Below are positions 11,025 through 22,063 of a stretch of 64,000 bases of DNA, piece after piece; the stretch's first letter is position 1; each line of letters starts with the position of its first letter. Origin of the DNA: Tenebrio molitor (lineage: Eukaryota; Arthropoda; Insecta; Coleoptera; Tenebrionidae); contig NC_091052.1 of assembly GCF_963966145.1 (NCBI RefSeq), forward strand, positions 21,514,001 through 21,578,000, given 5' to 3'. The translations under genes were made by a program, and so were the position numbers. The notes under the pieces were generated by a model that had not been told where the DNA came from, searched no databases, and was given only the letters and a program-made list of their open reading frames with translations.

Positions 11025-11578
11025 TTTACTTACTCTTAATCTAATCTTAAGTACACAGAAACTTATCTGGGTTCTGCAATTAGGTCGAATGGTTCCAGAC
11101 GTTTTAGCCTATGCACTTCATTGGTTTCGCGCACATTTAACTGGTTAGCCAACACATTAGGGTGCACTGACACTCTTTCGCTGTATTTCGCATTGAATCG
11201 ATGTATGGCTTCCTTGATGGATTCCAGCGGTATGTCACGCTGGATCGCTTCGTTTGAAACGTAATATGGCGCGTCACACACACAGTACTTTGTTTTGGAA
11301 CCTTTGCAGGATGTTAATGTTGGACGCACATGTAGTTCCCCACAGCTGAATTAAATACTTCCACACAGGCTTAAGGATGGACTTGTACAGTAATACCTTG
11401 TTGTCCAAGGATAACTTTGACTTACGGCCGATCATATGGCTTAGTTTAAGTCCAAGCTGGTTGCGTTTGGCGCATATGTATATGCTTCTTCCATGTCAGG
11501 CGTCGGTCCAAATGCATGCCGAGATATTTAGCATCTTCGACTTGTGGCAGCTGACAGTCGTTAATCTTCACAGGCGCA

Positions 11579-11672
11579 CAAGTTTCTCTATATAATGTAA
11601 ATGTCATGCATGGACCTATGTAGTTTCATCATAGGTCCATGCACGTGACACTTACATTACATAGAGAAACTT
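11579..11672. repeat. Quasi-palindrome inside the Jockey-like gene
   Basis: CAAGTTTCTCTATATAATGT at the left is answered by ACATTACATAGAGAAACTTG at the right, arms of about 42 bp around a loop of about 9 bp. One arm lies in frame with the reverse transcriptase (LYRETCAPVK); the other is its inverted copy. Confidence 0.8.
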
Positions 11673-11987
11673 GATGCGTCATGTTTTTAACCAGTGCTGA
11701 ATTTTATTTAGGTTAGTTTGCAGGTTTCTTGATGCTGACGTTGGATTAGTGTGGAAGGGCAGAATACCAGTGTCATCAGCATATGTTGCCACTGTTGTGG
11801 TTTTTGTTGTTGGTAGGTTTGCACTGTTTGCAGTGTATAAAAGGTATAATATCGGTTCAAGCACGCTTCCTTGGGGAACACCTGAGTGTATGGGAAATAA
11901 GTCGGTATATTCACTGCCTTGCTTTACTTAATTTAATTAATTGATAGTAGGGATGAGGAAAAAGCTTTTTTAACTTGACTTGAGGCC

Positions 11988-12463
11988 AGGTAGCTCGGTG
12001 GCCGCATGGCTGTCGGAGAAAGTACTCCGAGGTCGCGGTCCCGATGCTAGTGGGTTCGAATCCCACCGAAGGGGGAGGATTTTTTCAAAGGAAGGAAACT
12101 CCGCCCGGCCATGGATGTGTGTGTATGTCTCCTCGGGGCTGACGGTAGGGTGGTGGAAGGAAGAATCAACACTCTTTCGGCCACCACCGCGAGGTCAGCA
12201 CGGGTTCGAGTCCCGTCGGGAAGGGCGCCCATGGGTGTATAAATGTTGTTGTGTATGTCTGTGAATGTGAGGTGGAATGGGCGTGGGTGGCCGGGGAAAG
12301 TGCCCCGGAGCCCCGTCGCATCACCTGAAGAAAGGATATAGGCAAAGGAACAAGGAAATGAATTGAAAAAAAAACGGCCGACCGAAAGGTACCGTAAAAG
12401 CCGTATGGCAATAAAAACGGGAATGGCAATTAAAAAAAAAAAAAAAAAAAAACAAAAAAAAAA
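11988..12463 (+). mobile_element. tRNA-derived SINE with two tRNA-like heads and perfect target duplication
   Basis: A head with an A-box-like TAGCTCGGTGG and a B-box GGTTCGAATCCC (about 12053) is followed by a second B-box-like GGTTCGAGTCCC (about 12203), so two tRNA-like modules are joined. The 3' end is a long A-run. Both sides carry the same 16 bp, AACTTGACTTGAGGCC (11972-11987 and 12464-12479), the target duplication of an L1/Jockey-type insertion. The flanks are the Jockey-like relic. Confidence 0.85.
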
Positions 12464-13298
12464 AACTTGACTTGAGGCCGTAGTGCCATACCTTCTAAAA
12501 AGCTTGAGATATGTCAAGGAAAGCAGCGGAGCAGTATCTTTTGGCATTTAGATTTAGATCTTTATTAATCTGGTTGACTAGTCTATGTACTTGCTCTATT
12601 GTTCCATGTTCATTGCGGAAGCCAAATTGGTGGTTTGGAATTATTTTGCTTTCTGCTATTATAATGTTGACTTTCTTGACGTATAACTTCTCAAGAACTT
12701 TGGCGAGCATAGGTAATAAGCTTATGAGCCTATAGGAAGAGATATGTTCTCGCTTTTTCTCAGGTTTAAGGATCATGATGATTTGAACAACTTTCCAGAT
12801 GCTGGGGAAGAAGCTTAATCTCAGTATTGCATTAAATATGAAAGTGATTAGATTATGGCATCTTTTTCAGACAGTTCTTGTAGTATTTTTCCAGAAATTA
12901 GATCAAATCCTGGTGCCTTTTTGATGTTTATTTCTTTCATTATTACCTGTTTTGTATCTTTAGTTTTCAATTTACAGTGAGGTAATTCCATTTGAAATGG
13001 GGCATCTAGGAAATCCGCTATCTCATTTTCCTCTTGGGTGGAGAGCCCTGAAGGGCAAGGTTTGAATACATTTTCTGGGTGTTCCGAGAAGACTATAGCT
13101 TTTCCTTTGTCATTTCTGGTCCAGGTATTGTCCTCATTTTTAAGCTTCTTGTGGCTGTCCAGAGTGGGTAGTCAGTAGTGTTTGTTGACCTAAGACTTTC
13201 CAAGTATTCTTGAATGCCTCGGTTCTGTTCTTCTTGGATCCAGTTAGTTCTTTGGTGGCTTTATTTAACTTTCTTTTGTTTTCTTCAGTTCTGCAAAG

Positions 13299-13362
13299 AA
13301 GCAGAACAATTGACGGTTTCCAACGTCTTCTCAGCCTAGGATTTTATTTGAACGCCCGATAT
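13299..13362 (+). repeat. Direct repeat of about 65 bp, copy 2
   Basis: Matches 9533-9598 (AGAAGCAGAACAATTGACGG onward, then TTGAACGCCCGATAT). It sits at the 5' truncation point of the Jockey-like copy. Confidence 0.7.
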
Positions 13363-13441
13363 ATTAAAAAAAAACTTAAACTTTTCCAAAGATATCTTCA
13401 AAATAAATATCATTCCACTTAAAAAATATAATAACACAAAC

Positions 13442-14495
13442 TCACACGTAAATTTCAAAGATTTCTTCTAGTTCGGAATCAGATTCTTCACGTAGGTCTA
13501 GGATAAATTGATCATTTCCTTTTCTGATTATTTCTCCCAATGACCTGTAACCATTTTCGTATTCGGTCACTTTCTTAATATGCCAGTCTTCGGCGATAAT
13601 ATTGGCAACTTCTTCCGTAACCAAATTTTACTGCCCGGACGAATTTGGGTTTCATATTCGTTTGTTGAATTCGTTTCTTTAATTGAGCCCACATAAGCGC
13701 AATTAGATTAAAGATGCAGAAATATGGTGGTAATCTGACGACCGTATGGTAATACGAGTACTTTTGGGCCTTCATGTCTACAACAAACTCCTTTTCAAAC
13801 GTTTTTGTGTGGAGAATTTTCAGCAGTTGTTTCTTGGTATAGCCTTCTTTAAAATATACATTGTGTTCCATTAGAAAAGCCTGGATTTCCAATTTCCTGA
13901 GTTGAAGCATTATCAGGAACAATAATGTGAACTCAAACCATTGTTCAAAAATCTGTGGCGGTCGTGAAAAAGTAGGTAAGTCAAATAATTTCAAAAATGA
14001 GTTAACGATGTTTACACCTTAATAATAAATCATGGAATTAAATAATTCAGATTTTCACAGTTTAAAATTTACTTATATTGAAAGCAAGTACAGGTAGAAA
14101 GAAGTTTCTATTTAATTACAGGATTATAGGAATGATGTGGAATTTTGAATCGTTGCCCTGAAAAATTTACATTTTCGACTTACCTACTTTTTCACGACCG
14201 CCACAGAAATATGAGAATCTATGTTCTTGTGGTAGTCGACATTACAGTGCTCCATTTTTTTCCCACATGATTTTAATCCATTGTGAACCCATCCATCGCT
14301 GGACCCACAATGCAGAATTTCTAAGCGGGTTCCTTTTTTACTTGAACAATCTGATCAGCCTTTTTTGGCGGTATCATGTGTATGATACCAAGTTTTATCT
14401 AAATAATAAATTGGTCGATTTTCAGTTCGATATATTTGGATTTTCTCTAAGAATGACCGTCGCCAATTTACAATTCTTCGGCTTTCCATGACTGC
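13442..14495 (-). pseudogene. DDE_3-type (IS630/Tc1-related) transposase relic
   Basis: The minus strand reads, in order: SRRIVNWRRSFLRKI and RPIYYLDKTWYHTHDT (14380-14490; YLDKTW corresponds to the first catalytic Asp block), NVDYHKNIDSH (about 14215-14250), FEQWFEFTLL, YSYYHTVVRLPPYFCIFNLIALMWAQLKK (13670-13770; the usual third acid of FNPIEL is lost, here FNLIAL) and an acidic tail DLREESDSELEE. Frames change and a stop is present. A 254-bp MITE interrupts it between SHI and FEQW. Confidence 0.75.
13953..14206. mobile_element. 254-bp MITE in the DDE_3 relic
   Basis: Inverted repeats CTGTGGCGGTCGTGAAAAAG plus about 10 bases at each end, flanked by AAAT (13949-13952, 14207-14210). Removal with one AAAT restores Ser-His-Ile-Phe-Glu-Gln-Trp. 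Confidence 0.85.
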
Positions 14496-14502
14496 CGCTG
14501 TA

Positions 14503-17240
14503 GACGTGGTATATTGAAATAATAATCATAAAAACAGAAATTTATTTAACACGCATTAATGTACACAAAACAAAAAAACAGAATGTGTCGTAAAGACGCA
14601 CGATAGAAGTGAAACTTTTGTATTGCAGGGAAACATTGTAATTATTCATCAATCACTTTTAAATAGCATATTCGCAACAAAATTGTATATTTTAATGAAG
14701 AAAATAAATTATAAACAACGATAACACTAAACAATATCGAAATGCGTAACTCATTGTTCATTTTTAAGTCTCCAAATCCATTTATCGACATTATCGATAA
14801 ATGCCGTGAGTGTGACAAAGACAGAGACACTGCTCCCACTCGACCCAATAGTGTTTACCCCCACCACTTTTCGTCACACAAAAAGGTTGCCGATCAGAAT
14901 TTCAAGACCCTCCCATAAAAAGTTTCACTTCAAAAAGAAAGAAACAGAAAGTAATCAATTTATTAGTTAAACTTCAGTGTATAAGTGCTAAAGTGCTTTG
15001 CTAACGCAGAAGCCTGTTTTTCTACAGTAACCCTGCTATACTTCGTTCAGCGAGAGATTGTAGGTTTGTTACCCAACACTACAAAATGCACTAGAACACA
15101 TTAATTAGAACATAATTTCAGTGCAAAAATGTTACTGCTTGAAGGATATAATTTCAAATTTTACGTGCGCTAGGTACTACTTTCTCTACGTAGAATTTAA
15201 TGATTTTTATGTCAATCAATCTCTCGCTGGACAAACTATTTATTATCTGTTCACTTTGATTGTGACCGCAACGAAAAAAATAGTAGGCGCTGTTTAGCTA
15301 TGTGCTGCATACGTTTTCCATTAAACTTTTGTGTGGTGTGAACGTGATGTGAAAATGTCAAAACTTGACAATGATGGTAAAGGAATGATCTTATGTATTT
15401 ATCAATATTAATAACGGAAATTAATATTTGAAGTAGGAGAAACTAAAAACGTCAGTCTGATTCTGTGATCACGTCTGTTGAAAAGTGGGGTAATGTCCAG
15501 GTAGATTACTCAATGTCAAAACCTCAAAACCTCATGCAATTCTCGACATACCGTGGAATATATGTGGAAAAAACTGTAATAAATCGACTTCTTGATTTTT
15601 CAGGTGTACTCTATAATTTTGAAATTAACTGTACATATTGACAACTGAAACACTAAAATCATTCTTTTTATTTCTTATGACTTTAAATTGTTTCTGTACT
15701 TTGTTTTAAAATCACATTCGTCACACTGAAACACCACCTGACACCGATCTATATTGTTTGGAACAGTTCTCATTTGAGTCTTTTCTCAGCGTTGTATTTA
15801 GGTAGTACTTTTGGTTTTAGACAAACCAGACGTTGCTTATGTTCTTTTAAGTAGTCGTTTTGTTTCGTTTTAAATTCGCACTTATCACAGCTAAACCACT
15901 GAACAGTGTTTGCTGAGAAATGACTTTTCTTATGTTGTTTAATGTTTGTGTTATATTTCGTTTTGTATTCGCATTTATCACAGCTATACCACTGGATGGC
16001 ATCTGCTGAGAGATGAACTGTGACATGTTTTTTAATGTTGCCTTTATATTTCGTTTTGTATTTGCATTTATCACAGCTATACCACTGGACAGCATCTGCT
16101 GTGAGATGAATTCTCTTATGTAGTTTAATGCTTTTGTTATGTTTCGTTTTGAATTCGCATTTATCACAGCTATACCACTGAATAGCATCTGCTGAGAGAT
16201 GAATTGTGTTGTTATGTGTTTTAAAGTTGCCCTTATATTTCGTTTTGTATTTGCATTTATTACAGCTAAACCATTGAACAGTATCTGCTGAGAGATGACT
16301 TTTCTTATGTCGTTTAATGTATTTGTTATATTTCGTTTTGTATTCGCATTTATCACAATTATACCACTTGCTGGCTTCTGCTGAGTGATGAATTGTGTTA
16401 TGTTTTTTAAAGTTGTCCTTATGTTTCGTTTTGTATTTGCATTTATCACAGCTATACCATTGGACTGCGTCTGCTGAGAGATGAATTTGCTTATATCGTT
16501 TTAGGTAGTGGTTTCGTTTCGTCTTAAATTCGCATTTATCACAATTATACCACTGAATGGCAGCTGCTGAGAGATGAATTTGCTTATGTCGTTTTAGGGA
16601 GTCGTTTCGTTTTGTTTTAAATTCGCATTTATCACAACTATACCAATGGAAGTGGTGAAGTGACTGCTTTGCGGCCTGGTGTTTTTCCAAAACTTGTGCC
16701 TCCTTTGTCTTGGAACAGCATTCGCATTGGTACCACTCTTCTTCACTAATGTTCTCACATTCTTCTTTTGTGTTAAAACATGAACCATCCAAATGTTTAA
16801 TCCACATTAAAACGGAATATGTTTCAAAAGTGCACTTCTGACAAATATAGCTTTTTACAACAGTGTAATTTTTTGGCTGATCTTGCACGCAATCTGTGTC
16901 CTTTCTGTGATATTCCCTGAGATGTTGCTTGAAAATTACCACAAGATCGGTTTCAAAATTGCAGTCCTTGCAGTAGAACTTTTCCAAATCGTTTCTTTCG
17001 CTGCTTAATGATTTGAGTGGCAACGGGTGACGTTTCGCGTGATTCACCATGAAGAAAATTGATCTGGTCACGTAAGGACATCTCTTACAATTGTGAATCT
17101 TTCTGTAGTCACACTTCGGGATACTCTCGCTATATTCCAAATTTTGCATTTTGATTTTATAATCTGAAAATTTAATTTCATGTCAATACAAAAAAACTAA
17201 TCAAAATAATATTACAAAATATACAAATCTTGACTTATCT
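14503..17240. repeat. Segmental duplication, copy 1
   Basis: The block from GTGGTATATTGAAATAATAA (14503) through the zinc-finger gene to TGACTTATC (about 17238) matches 29465-32538. Beyond the transposon at 17242-20722 the match resumes (TTGTAAATTT...GCTCAATTTACT, 20726-20755). Copy 1 has extra segments at about 14590-14925 (with AGTGAAACTTTT-type inverted ends, probably a MITE) and about 15035-15640 (containing a CAGCGAGAGATTG inverted pair at 15046 and 15230) that copy 2 lacks. Confidence 0.85.
15770..17149 (-). CDS. C2H2 zinc-finger protein, copy 1 (459 aa)
   Basis: Intact frame starting MQNLEYSESIPKC. Four divergent N-terminal finger-like units (CKRCPYVTRS..., YCKDCNFET..., YICQKCTFET..., CECCSKTKEA...) precede nine tandem fingers of the form W[YF]-x-C-D-K-C-x12-H-x3-H with linker LSADAVQ. 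Finger 2 has Tyr in place of the first His and the last finger lacks a normal second His. The protein is very Lys-rich and probably a nuclear nucleic-acid-binding protein; target unknown. A splice-acceptor-like TTTTCAG lies just upstream of the ATG (minus strand, about 17164-17170), so a 5' UTR exon is likely farther up, now beyond a 3.5-kb transposon. The paralogue is at 31124. Confidence 0.85.
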   Translation of the reverse strand: MQNLEYSESIPKCDYRKIHNCKRCPYVTRSIFFMVNHAKRHPLPLKSLSSERNDLEKFYCKDCNFETDLVVIFKQHLREYHRKDTDCVQDQPKNYTVVKSYICQKCTFETYSVLMWIKHLDGSCFNTKEECENISEEEWYQCECCSKTKEAQVLEKHQAAKQSLHHFHWYSCDKCEFKTKRNDSLKRHKQIHLSAAAIQWYNCDKCEFKTKRNHYLKRYKQIHLSADAVQWYSCDKCKYKTKHKDNFKKHNTIHHSAEASKWYNCDKCEYKTKYNKYIKRHKKSHLSADTVQWFSCNKCKYKTKYKGNFKTHNNTIHLSADAIQWYSCDKCEFKTKHNKSIKLHKRIHLTADAVQWYSCDKCKYKTKYKGNIKKHVTVHLSADAIQWYSCDKCEYKTKYNTNIKQHKKSHFSANTVQWFSCDKCEFKTKQNDYLKEHKQRLVCLKPKVLPKYNAEKRLK

Positions 17241-17904
17241 ACAGAGCGCCCAGAAATGTGGTAGCAAGTTTTTCGATTGGTTCCGCAAGATGACACTTTT
17301 TTACAAAGACCTTTTTTGTGCATGGCAACGCCGCTATCTAAATTGAGATAAATAAATGTCAAGAATTGTCAAACGTAAAACATGCAAATTTAAATTTTAT
17401 TGAAAAGTAGCTGACCCGACAGACGTTGTCTTGTCCAAATCTCAATACCTGTCCTAAATTTTTTTGCGATCGTTTTGTGAATTTGTGAAAAGCTATTGGA
17501 AATGTATAAACAAAGTAAAAATGAGGAGTTTTACATGGGAGATAAATTTTATCGGTAAAGTATTATTATTCTACACTGATGAAATGCTGGAAATGTGTAA
17601 TATTCCAATCAGAATTTCATGTCAAACAAATGATTTATTTTCTCCTATTAAATTTGAAATCACAATGAATCTCAAGCAGTAATATTTACATTTCGATTGC
17701 AAGATCGATGTTCAAGTACACAACCCGATTGGTTTGATTCACAATTTGACATCCAGCTGTCAAATGACATTTGTACATGAAGGCAAATAAATTTGTCCGA
17801 ATTTTCCGACTTGCCTTTGTAATTGTCCCGAATTTTTTTTTTCGAAAACCCTAACGAACAAAGCAAAAAAAAAAGAATTACGCATAGTCATCGTTCGAAT
17901 CCTG

Positions 17905-18545
17905 AGTTATGGTCTTGAGTTCATACAAAAAAGCACTTTCAGTTTTTCAGAGTTATTTTAATTTACTTTTTCCAGATTTTTCTCCAAATCTTCCAGATTT
18001 TTTTTCTATTTCCATCTCGGGAGCATATCGAACAAAAAAAAAACAATCGTTCCCATCGTCAGTTATGATCGAAAGTGCATACAAAAATTACAATTTTTGC
18101 AGTTTTTCCCGAATTTTCTAATTTTCCGGGCAACTTTCCCAGTTTTTCTTTAAATAAAAACCTCATTCGGATTATTACGAACATTAAAAAAAATAGCCAA
18201 ATCGTTCCAGCCGTTCTCATAGAAAAAAGCACTTTAAACTTTTCCCGAATTTTCCAATTTTCCGGTCAACTTTTCCAATTTTTCTTTTAAACCTGATTCG
18301 GACTATTACAAACATAAAAAAAAAGAATTAGCCAAATCGGTCCAGGCGTTCTCAAGTGATGCGCTTAACCAAGAACATTATTTCATTCTAAAATTTTCCA
18401 ATTTTCTGCGCAATTTTCTTAATTTTTCGTTCCGTAAGAACCTTCTACGAAGTACATATTAGAAAACATAAAAAAAAAGATGAATGAAATCGGTTAAGTC
18501 GTTCTCAAGTTATGCCGTGACCAAGGGAAATAGGGATTCATTTTT
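17905..18545 (+). repeat. Degenerate tandem repeat, four units of about 140-165 bp
   Basis: Each unit has the pattern TTTTCCAATTTTCCGG ... CCTCATTCGGATTATTAC ... AAATCGGTCCAGCCGTTCTC, starting near 17905, 18068, 18223 and 18368. Divergence between units is high. No coding potential. Confidence 0.7.
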
Positions 18546-18550
18546 ATATA

Positions 18551-20482
18551 CCGGGTGTCCCAGAAGTGCCGCATGATACTTTAATAGCGTATTCTGGAGT
18601 GAAAATCAAGACTAAAATTGAAAGAAAAAATGTCGAGGGTCCTATAGTATCTATAATGTAAGCGATTTTCGCTGACCAATCATAAGACCATTGTTAATTG
18701 CTTTATTAGGTAAGCTCATTAGTTTGTTTCATTTCCATGGATTTTCATAATACGATAAAATTCTTTGAATTATTTGGTCCGCTGTAATCGAATAATAAAT
18801 TACATTGTGACATTTCTTAACGTCATTTTGACAGTAATATTTTTTCATTAAATCCAAAAGTGAACAGTTTTGAAAATGTTTACCGCTGCAGAGTACTATG
18901 ATATGCTCATAGTTTATGGAGCATGTGGGGAAAGTGCTTACGCAGCCGTAGAAGCTTACGCTGCACGTTTTCCTGCAAATGTATTTTTGCGTTTGGTGAA
19001 TCGCGCTAGGAATACGGGGAATTTAGTACCTCAAACTAAAGGAGTTGGTGGTGTTACACGAGAGGCTCGCACTCCATAAAATGAAGAGGCTGTTCTTCAG
19101 ACTTTTGAGGAAGACGGAACGTTAAGTATTAGAAGCGTCGCTAGTATGTTTGACATTTCAAAAAGCACAACACAGCGGATTCTAAAGGATAATCGACAAC
19201 ACGCTTATCATTATACACGTGTACAGAATCTCTTGCCTGAAGATCTTCCTCTCAGAGTGCAGTTCTGTGAATGGTTACTGCAACGACATGAAGCAAATCC
19301 CAACTTTGTAAAAAGTATTTTATTTACGGATGAATGTTTTTTCTCAAGAAACGGAACATTTAACATTCATAATTATCATGTATGGGTAGACGAAAATCCA
19401 CATCATGCAATTCATGTTAATGCATTTCAACATCGGTTTAGTATTAATCTGTGGGCTGGGATTTTAGGAGATTCATTGGCAAGTGTTAATAAACAAACGA
19501 TTATCAGATAAAATATCGACTGTAGAGTTTCAGGTTGGTCCGTTTGAATTTCCTCCAAGATTAAATGGTGAAGTCTATGCCAATTTTCTTAATGATAAAT
19601 TGCCTGATCTTCTAGACGATGTGCCATTGCAATTCTTGGCACATCCCTGGTTTCAACACGATGGTGCTCCAGTGCATTATACAACTCAAGCTCAACAAGT
19701 CCTTGATAGAAGATATCCTGATTCTTGGATAGGACGTGGTAGGCCAATAAATTGGCCGGCTAGGTCGCCTGACCTCACACCTTTAGACTATTTTTTGTGG
19801 GGTTACATGAAAAACAACTGGATGATAGATTGCATGAAGCTTTGGCAACAATTAGGTACACCTCAAATGATTCAAGGCGCCCAAGCAAGCTTAATAAGAC
19901 GAGCACGCCTTTGTATTCAAATTGGTGGAGGTCATTTTGAGCAATTATTATAACAGTATCTACGAATTGTTAACTGTTATGGTTTTTGATTGTTTATTAA
20001 ACTTTTTTTTTAAATTCTAAAAAATCAAAACAATATTGCTTTTCTGTTTTACCCTGCTTAAAAACCAGCTTTTGTTAAGGCATTATTCCAATCAAACATG
20101 AACCTCAATATTTGTCCCTAGTTTCAAGGAGTGTATTAACGTTTGTCAGCTCAACATTTACGCTTTCATCTTAGGGTGACGTGCCTCAACGCAGCTATTA
20201 AAAAATAATGTCACATTGACACTTCATTTCTGTCAAGTACAGTGGACCAGCTAAATTTATAAGATTTTTGAAAAATGTAAATGTAAGCTGTTTCCTAGCA
20301 ACTAGTCGGATTACTTAATATACCTTAAAACAGGTTGAAAAAAGCTTCACACGATTGGTTAATTTCAATAGTTTACCATTTAAATACCCTACGGCCCTCG
20401 ACATTTATTCTTTCAAATTTAGTCTTAATTTTCACTCCGGAATACGTTATTAAAACATCATGCGGCAGTTCTGGGACACCGG
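18551..20482 (+). mobile_element. rosa-like (DD41D) mariner transposon, near complete
   Basis: Ends CCGGGTGTCCCAGAA / CCGGTGTCCCAGAA form inverted repeats of about 95 bp (18551-18645 against 20390-20482), flanked by TA inside TATATA on both sides. It carries one transposase gene. About 400 bp after the gene (19960-20390) hold nothing I recognise. Confidence 0.85.
18876..19953 (+). pseudogene. DD41D mariner transposase with a small intron and one nonsense codon
   Basis: Starts MFTAAEYYDMLIVYGACGES (ATG at 18876). Exon 1 runs to 19478 with an N-terminal helix-turn-helix (SIRSVASMFDISKSTTQRIL) and FTDECFF (first catalytic Asp). A 55-bp intron with GC donor (GCAAGT, 19479) and TTTCAG acceptor (19533) is inferred: it joins AGILGDSL to VGPFEFPP in phase 0. 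Exon 2 has FQHDGAPVHY (second Asp) and RSPDLTPLDYFLW (third Asp), with 41 residues between the two Asp, then ends IQIGGGHFEQLL. The only lesion seen is an in-frame TAA at 19077-19079. Reconstructed length is about 340 aa, usual for the family. Confidence 0.8.
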
Positions 20483-20567
20483 TATATAGATGTTCAAATT
20501 GACCACCATTATGCTCAATGCATAACTGAACCCTTCGAGCAACATCTAGACAAAATTTAATGCCCAA
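20483..20567 (-). pseudogene. C-terminal fragment of a second rosa-like transposase
   Basis: The minus frame reads CLDVARRVQLCIEHNGGQFEHL up to the edge of the neighbouring rosa-like element's terminal repeat. Only about 28 codons remain. Confidence 0.6.
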
Positions 20568-20723
20568 ATCGGGGGTAAAAATTGTTCGGAAAACCTCCTT
20601 AACATATTCTTTTGAAAAAATTCAAAAATTGAATGTTGCAAGATTGAACAAATTTGGCTTTTCGAAAGTGCCCTCTTGTGACACTTTGTGTAAAAGTTGC
20701 TACCACATTTCTGGGCGCTCTGT

Positions 20724-21815
20724 AGTTGTAAATTTTGATCTGCTCAATTTACTGTACTACAGTGTGATCTACAATCAAGTTTTACAATGTCCTTCCAATT
20801 AGGGATACGAATTCAATCGTCTAAATATGCTTTAAGTAAAATTAAACCATATTTGATAAATAAAAACTTTATGTGTTCTTTAGCAGTTAAGCCATACTTT
20901 TAGTTTGTGTTGGACGAGTGTATAATACTTTGTATTTTTTTAACATAATAAACTCTACTCTACTCTACAATGACTGAGTCTGTTGGCAATGAAACAGTTG
21001 AAAAATACTCGTGTTTTTGTCTTGTAATTGGCACTTACCGGATGTTTTAACTTGACACGACATTAAAATAGTTATTTAAACATTAAGGGATGTGTTTGCA
21101 ATAGCAATAGAGTTCGAGACTGGTTAATATTTACCTCCCGAATTGTTTATTAGGAGTAACTTTTTTCCATTCTCAAAGTTATTTTGAATTGCATAGTTTC
21201 TTTTTAATTTATTAATTTTAAATATTTGAATAAAATATTAGTATTATCCGTTCACTTGACATCGGCAATGTCAGGTTGACAGGCTATTGGTAATACATAT
21301 TTAAAATCCCTATAATTTTACTAACTTGGTAATTTACGTAGAATAATGTTTCCACATTGGAGAAGTATATGGGGCATTTATCTATTGCTGATGTTCCTCG
21401 TGATAGACCATAGGGGAAGCGGTTAAATATTGGGTAATAAATTCATTATTTCACTTTTTTAGAGGCTTTTCTGTAATAGGGATAATTTAATTACATATTA
21501 CATATTTCGTGTAACTGATCAGTAATTGTAATTGATAAATAAATCGTGACAAATACTTCAAATGACCCTACATTTGACTCGAGCCGCCACTGGGACATTT
21601 TCACTCCTAGGACTTGAAGTACTTCTACTACGCTCAGAAAAAAAAAGAAACTTTAACCGTCTCTATGGAGATACATTGGGGCGCGATTTTCGACCGCTTG
21701 AATATAAAATAACTTGAAACACCAGTTTATAACCCAACTTCTTTCTATCTGACAGTAGTAATTTATTTATCACTAGATTTAATGTACACTCAAAAGAAAA
21801 GTCGAAATTTTGATG
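20724..21815. other. No gene; non-LTR-like 3' tail
   Basis: About 1.1 kb with no recognised coding region. After the resumed duplication flank (to about 20760), TTAACATAATAAACTCTACTCTACTCTAC (20940-20968) is a short (CTCTA)n run after AATAAA-like sequence, typical of a 5'-truncated non-LTR element end; whose end is unknown. Confidence 0.4.
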
Positions 21816-21817
21816 TA

Positions 21818-22063
21818 CAGTTCGAGACACGGAATTTCGGGCATCCCTGTCAATATACCGTCAAAAAATGTAAAATAGGCTTTATATTATTAACCTCAAT
21901 TTTACGGTTTGCGACGATTTTGATTGACATGCGATTGACGTGAACAGAAAATAGATTTTAAAATTTGACTTTTGAATGTCACGTTGACAATAAAGATGTA
22001 AATCACCATCGCAATTTTTTGAAGTGAAGTTGAATTATGCCCGAAATTCCGTGTCTCTAACTG
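21818..22063. mobile_element. 246-bp MITE
   Basis: Inverted repeats CAGTTCGAGACACGGAATTT / CAGTTAGAGACACGGAATTT extending through CGGGCAT, TA at both borders. The ends resemble the MITE at 57787-58006. Confidence 0.8.

Larger units (their letters stand above)
11025..13297 (-). pseudogene. Jockey-like non-LTR retrotransposon, reverse transcriptase remnant
   Basis: Minus-strand reverse transcriptase read from high to low coordinates: KAPGFDLISGKIL (about 12900), YRLISLLPMLAKVLEKL and FGFRNEHGT (12650-12740), FLDISQAF (about 12500, catalytic Asp), HSGVPQGSV (about 11880), TYADDTGIL (about 11770, catalytic AspAsp), then YLGMHLDRRLTWKKHI (about 11490) and a C-terminal region ending LKRLEPFDLI at 11063-11090. 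The endonuclease domain is absent (5' truncated) and the frame has shifts. A SINE (11988-12463) sits between the FLDIS and GVPQGS motifs and a hairpin lies at 11579-11672. Confidence 0.85.
17242..20722. mobile_element. TA-flanked element inserted upstream of zinc-finger copy 1
   Basis: Inverted ends CAGAGCGCCCAGAAATGTGG plus TAGCAA at 17242 and in complement at about 20697-20722, with TA at 17240-17241 and 20723-20724. The equivalent place in the second duplication copy (about 32538) is empty. It holds a degenerate tandem repeat and a later rosa-like insertion at 18551-20482. No transposase of its own is recognised. Confidence 0.85.

Noticed and set aside
11980..12210. Genuine tRNA genes
   Set aside because: The B-boxes are good, but no complete cloverleaf is evident, and the A-tail plus target duplication show a SINE.
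12047..12547. Minus-strand frame of 166 codons over the SINE
   Set aside because: It reads through the SINE body and its poly(A) run (Phe stretch) and has no family similarity that I can see.
15847..16449. Second open frame overlapping zinc-finger copy 1 (repeats of INANTKRNI)
   Set aside because: Shadow frame of the repetitive finger coding sequence on the same strand; its regularity follows from the finger repeats.
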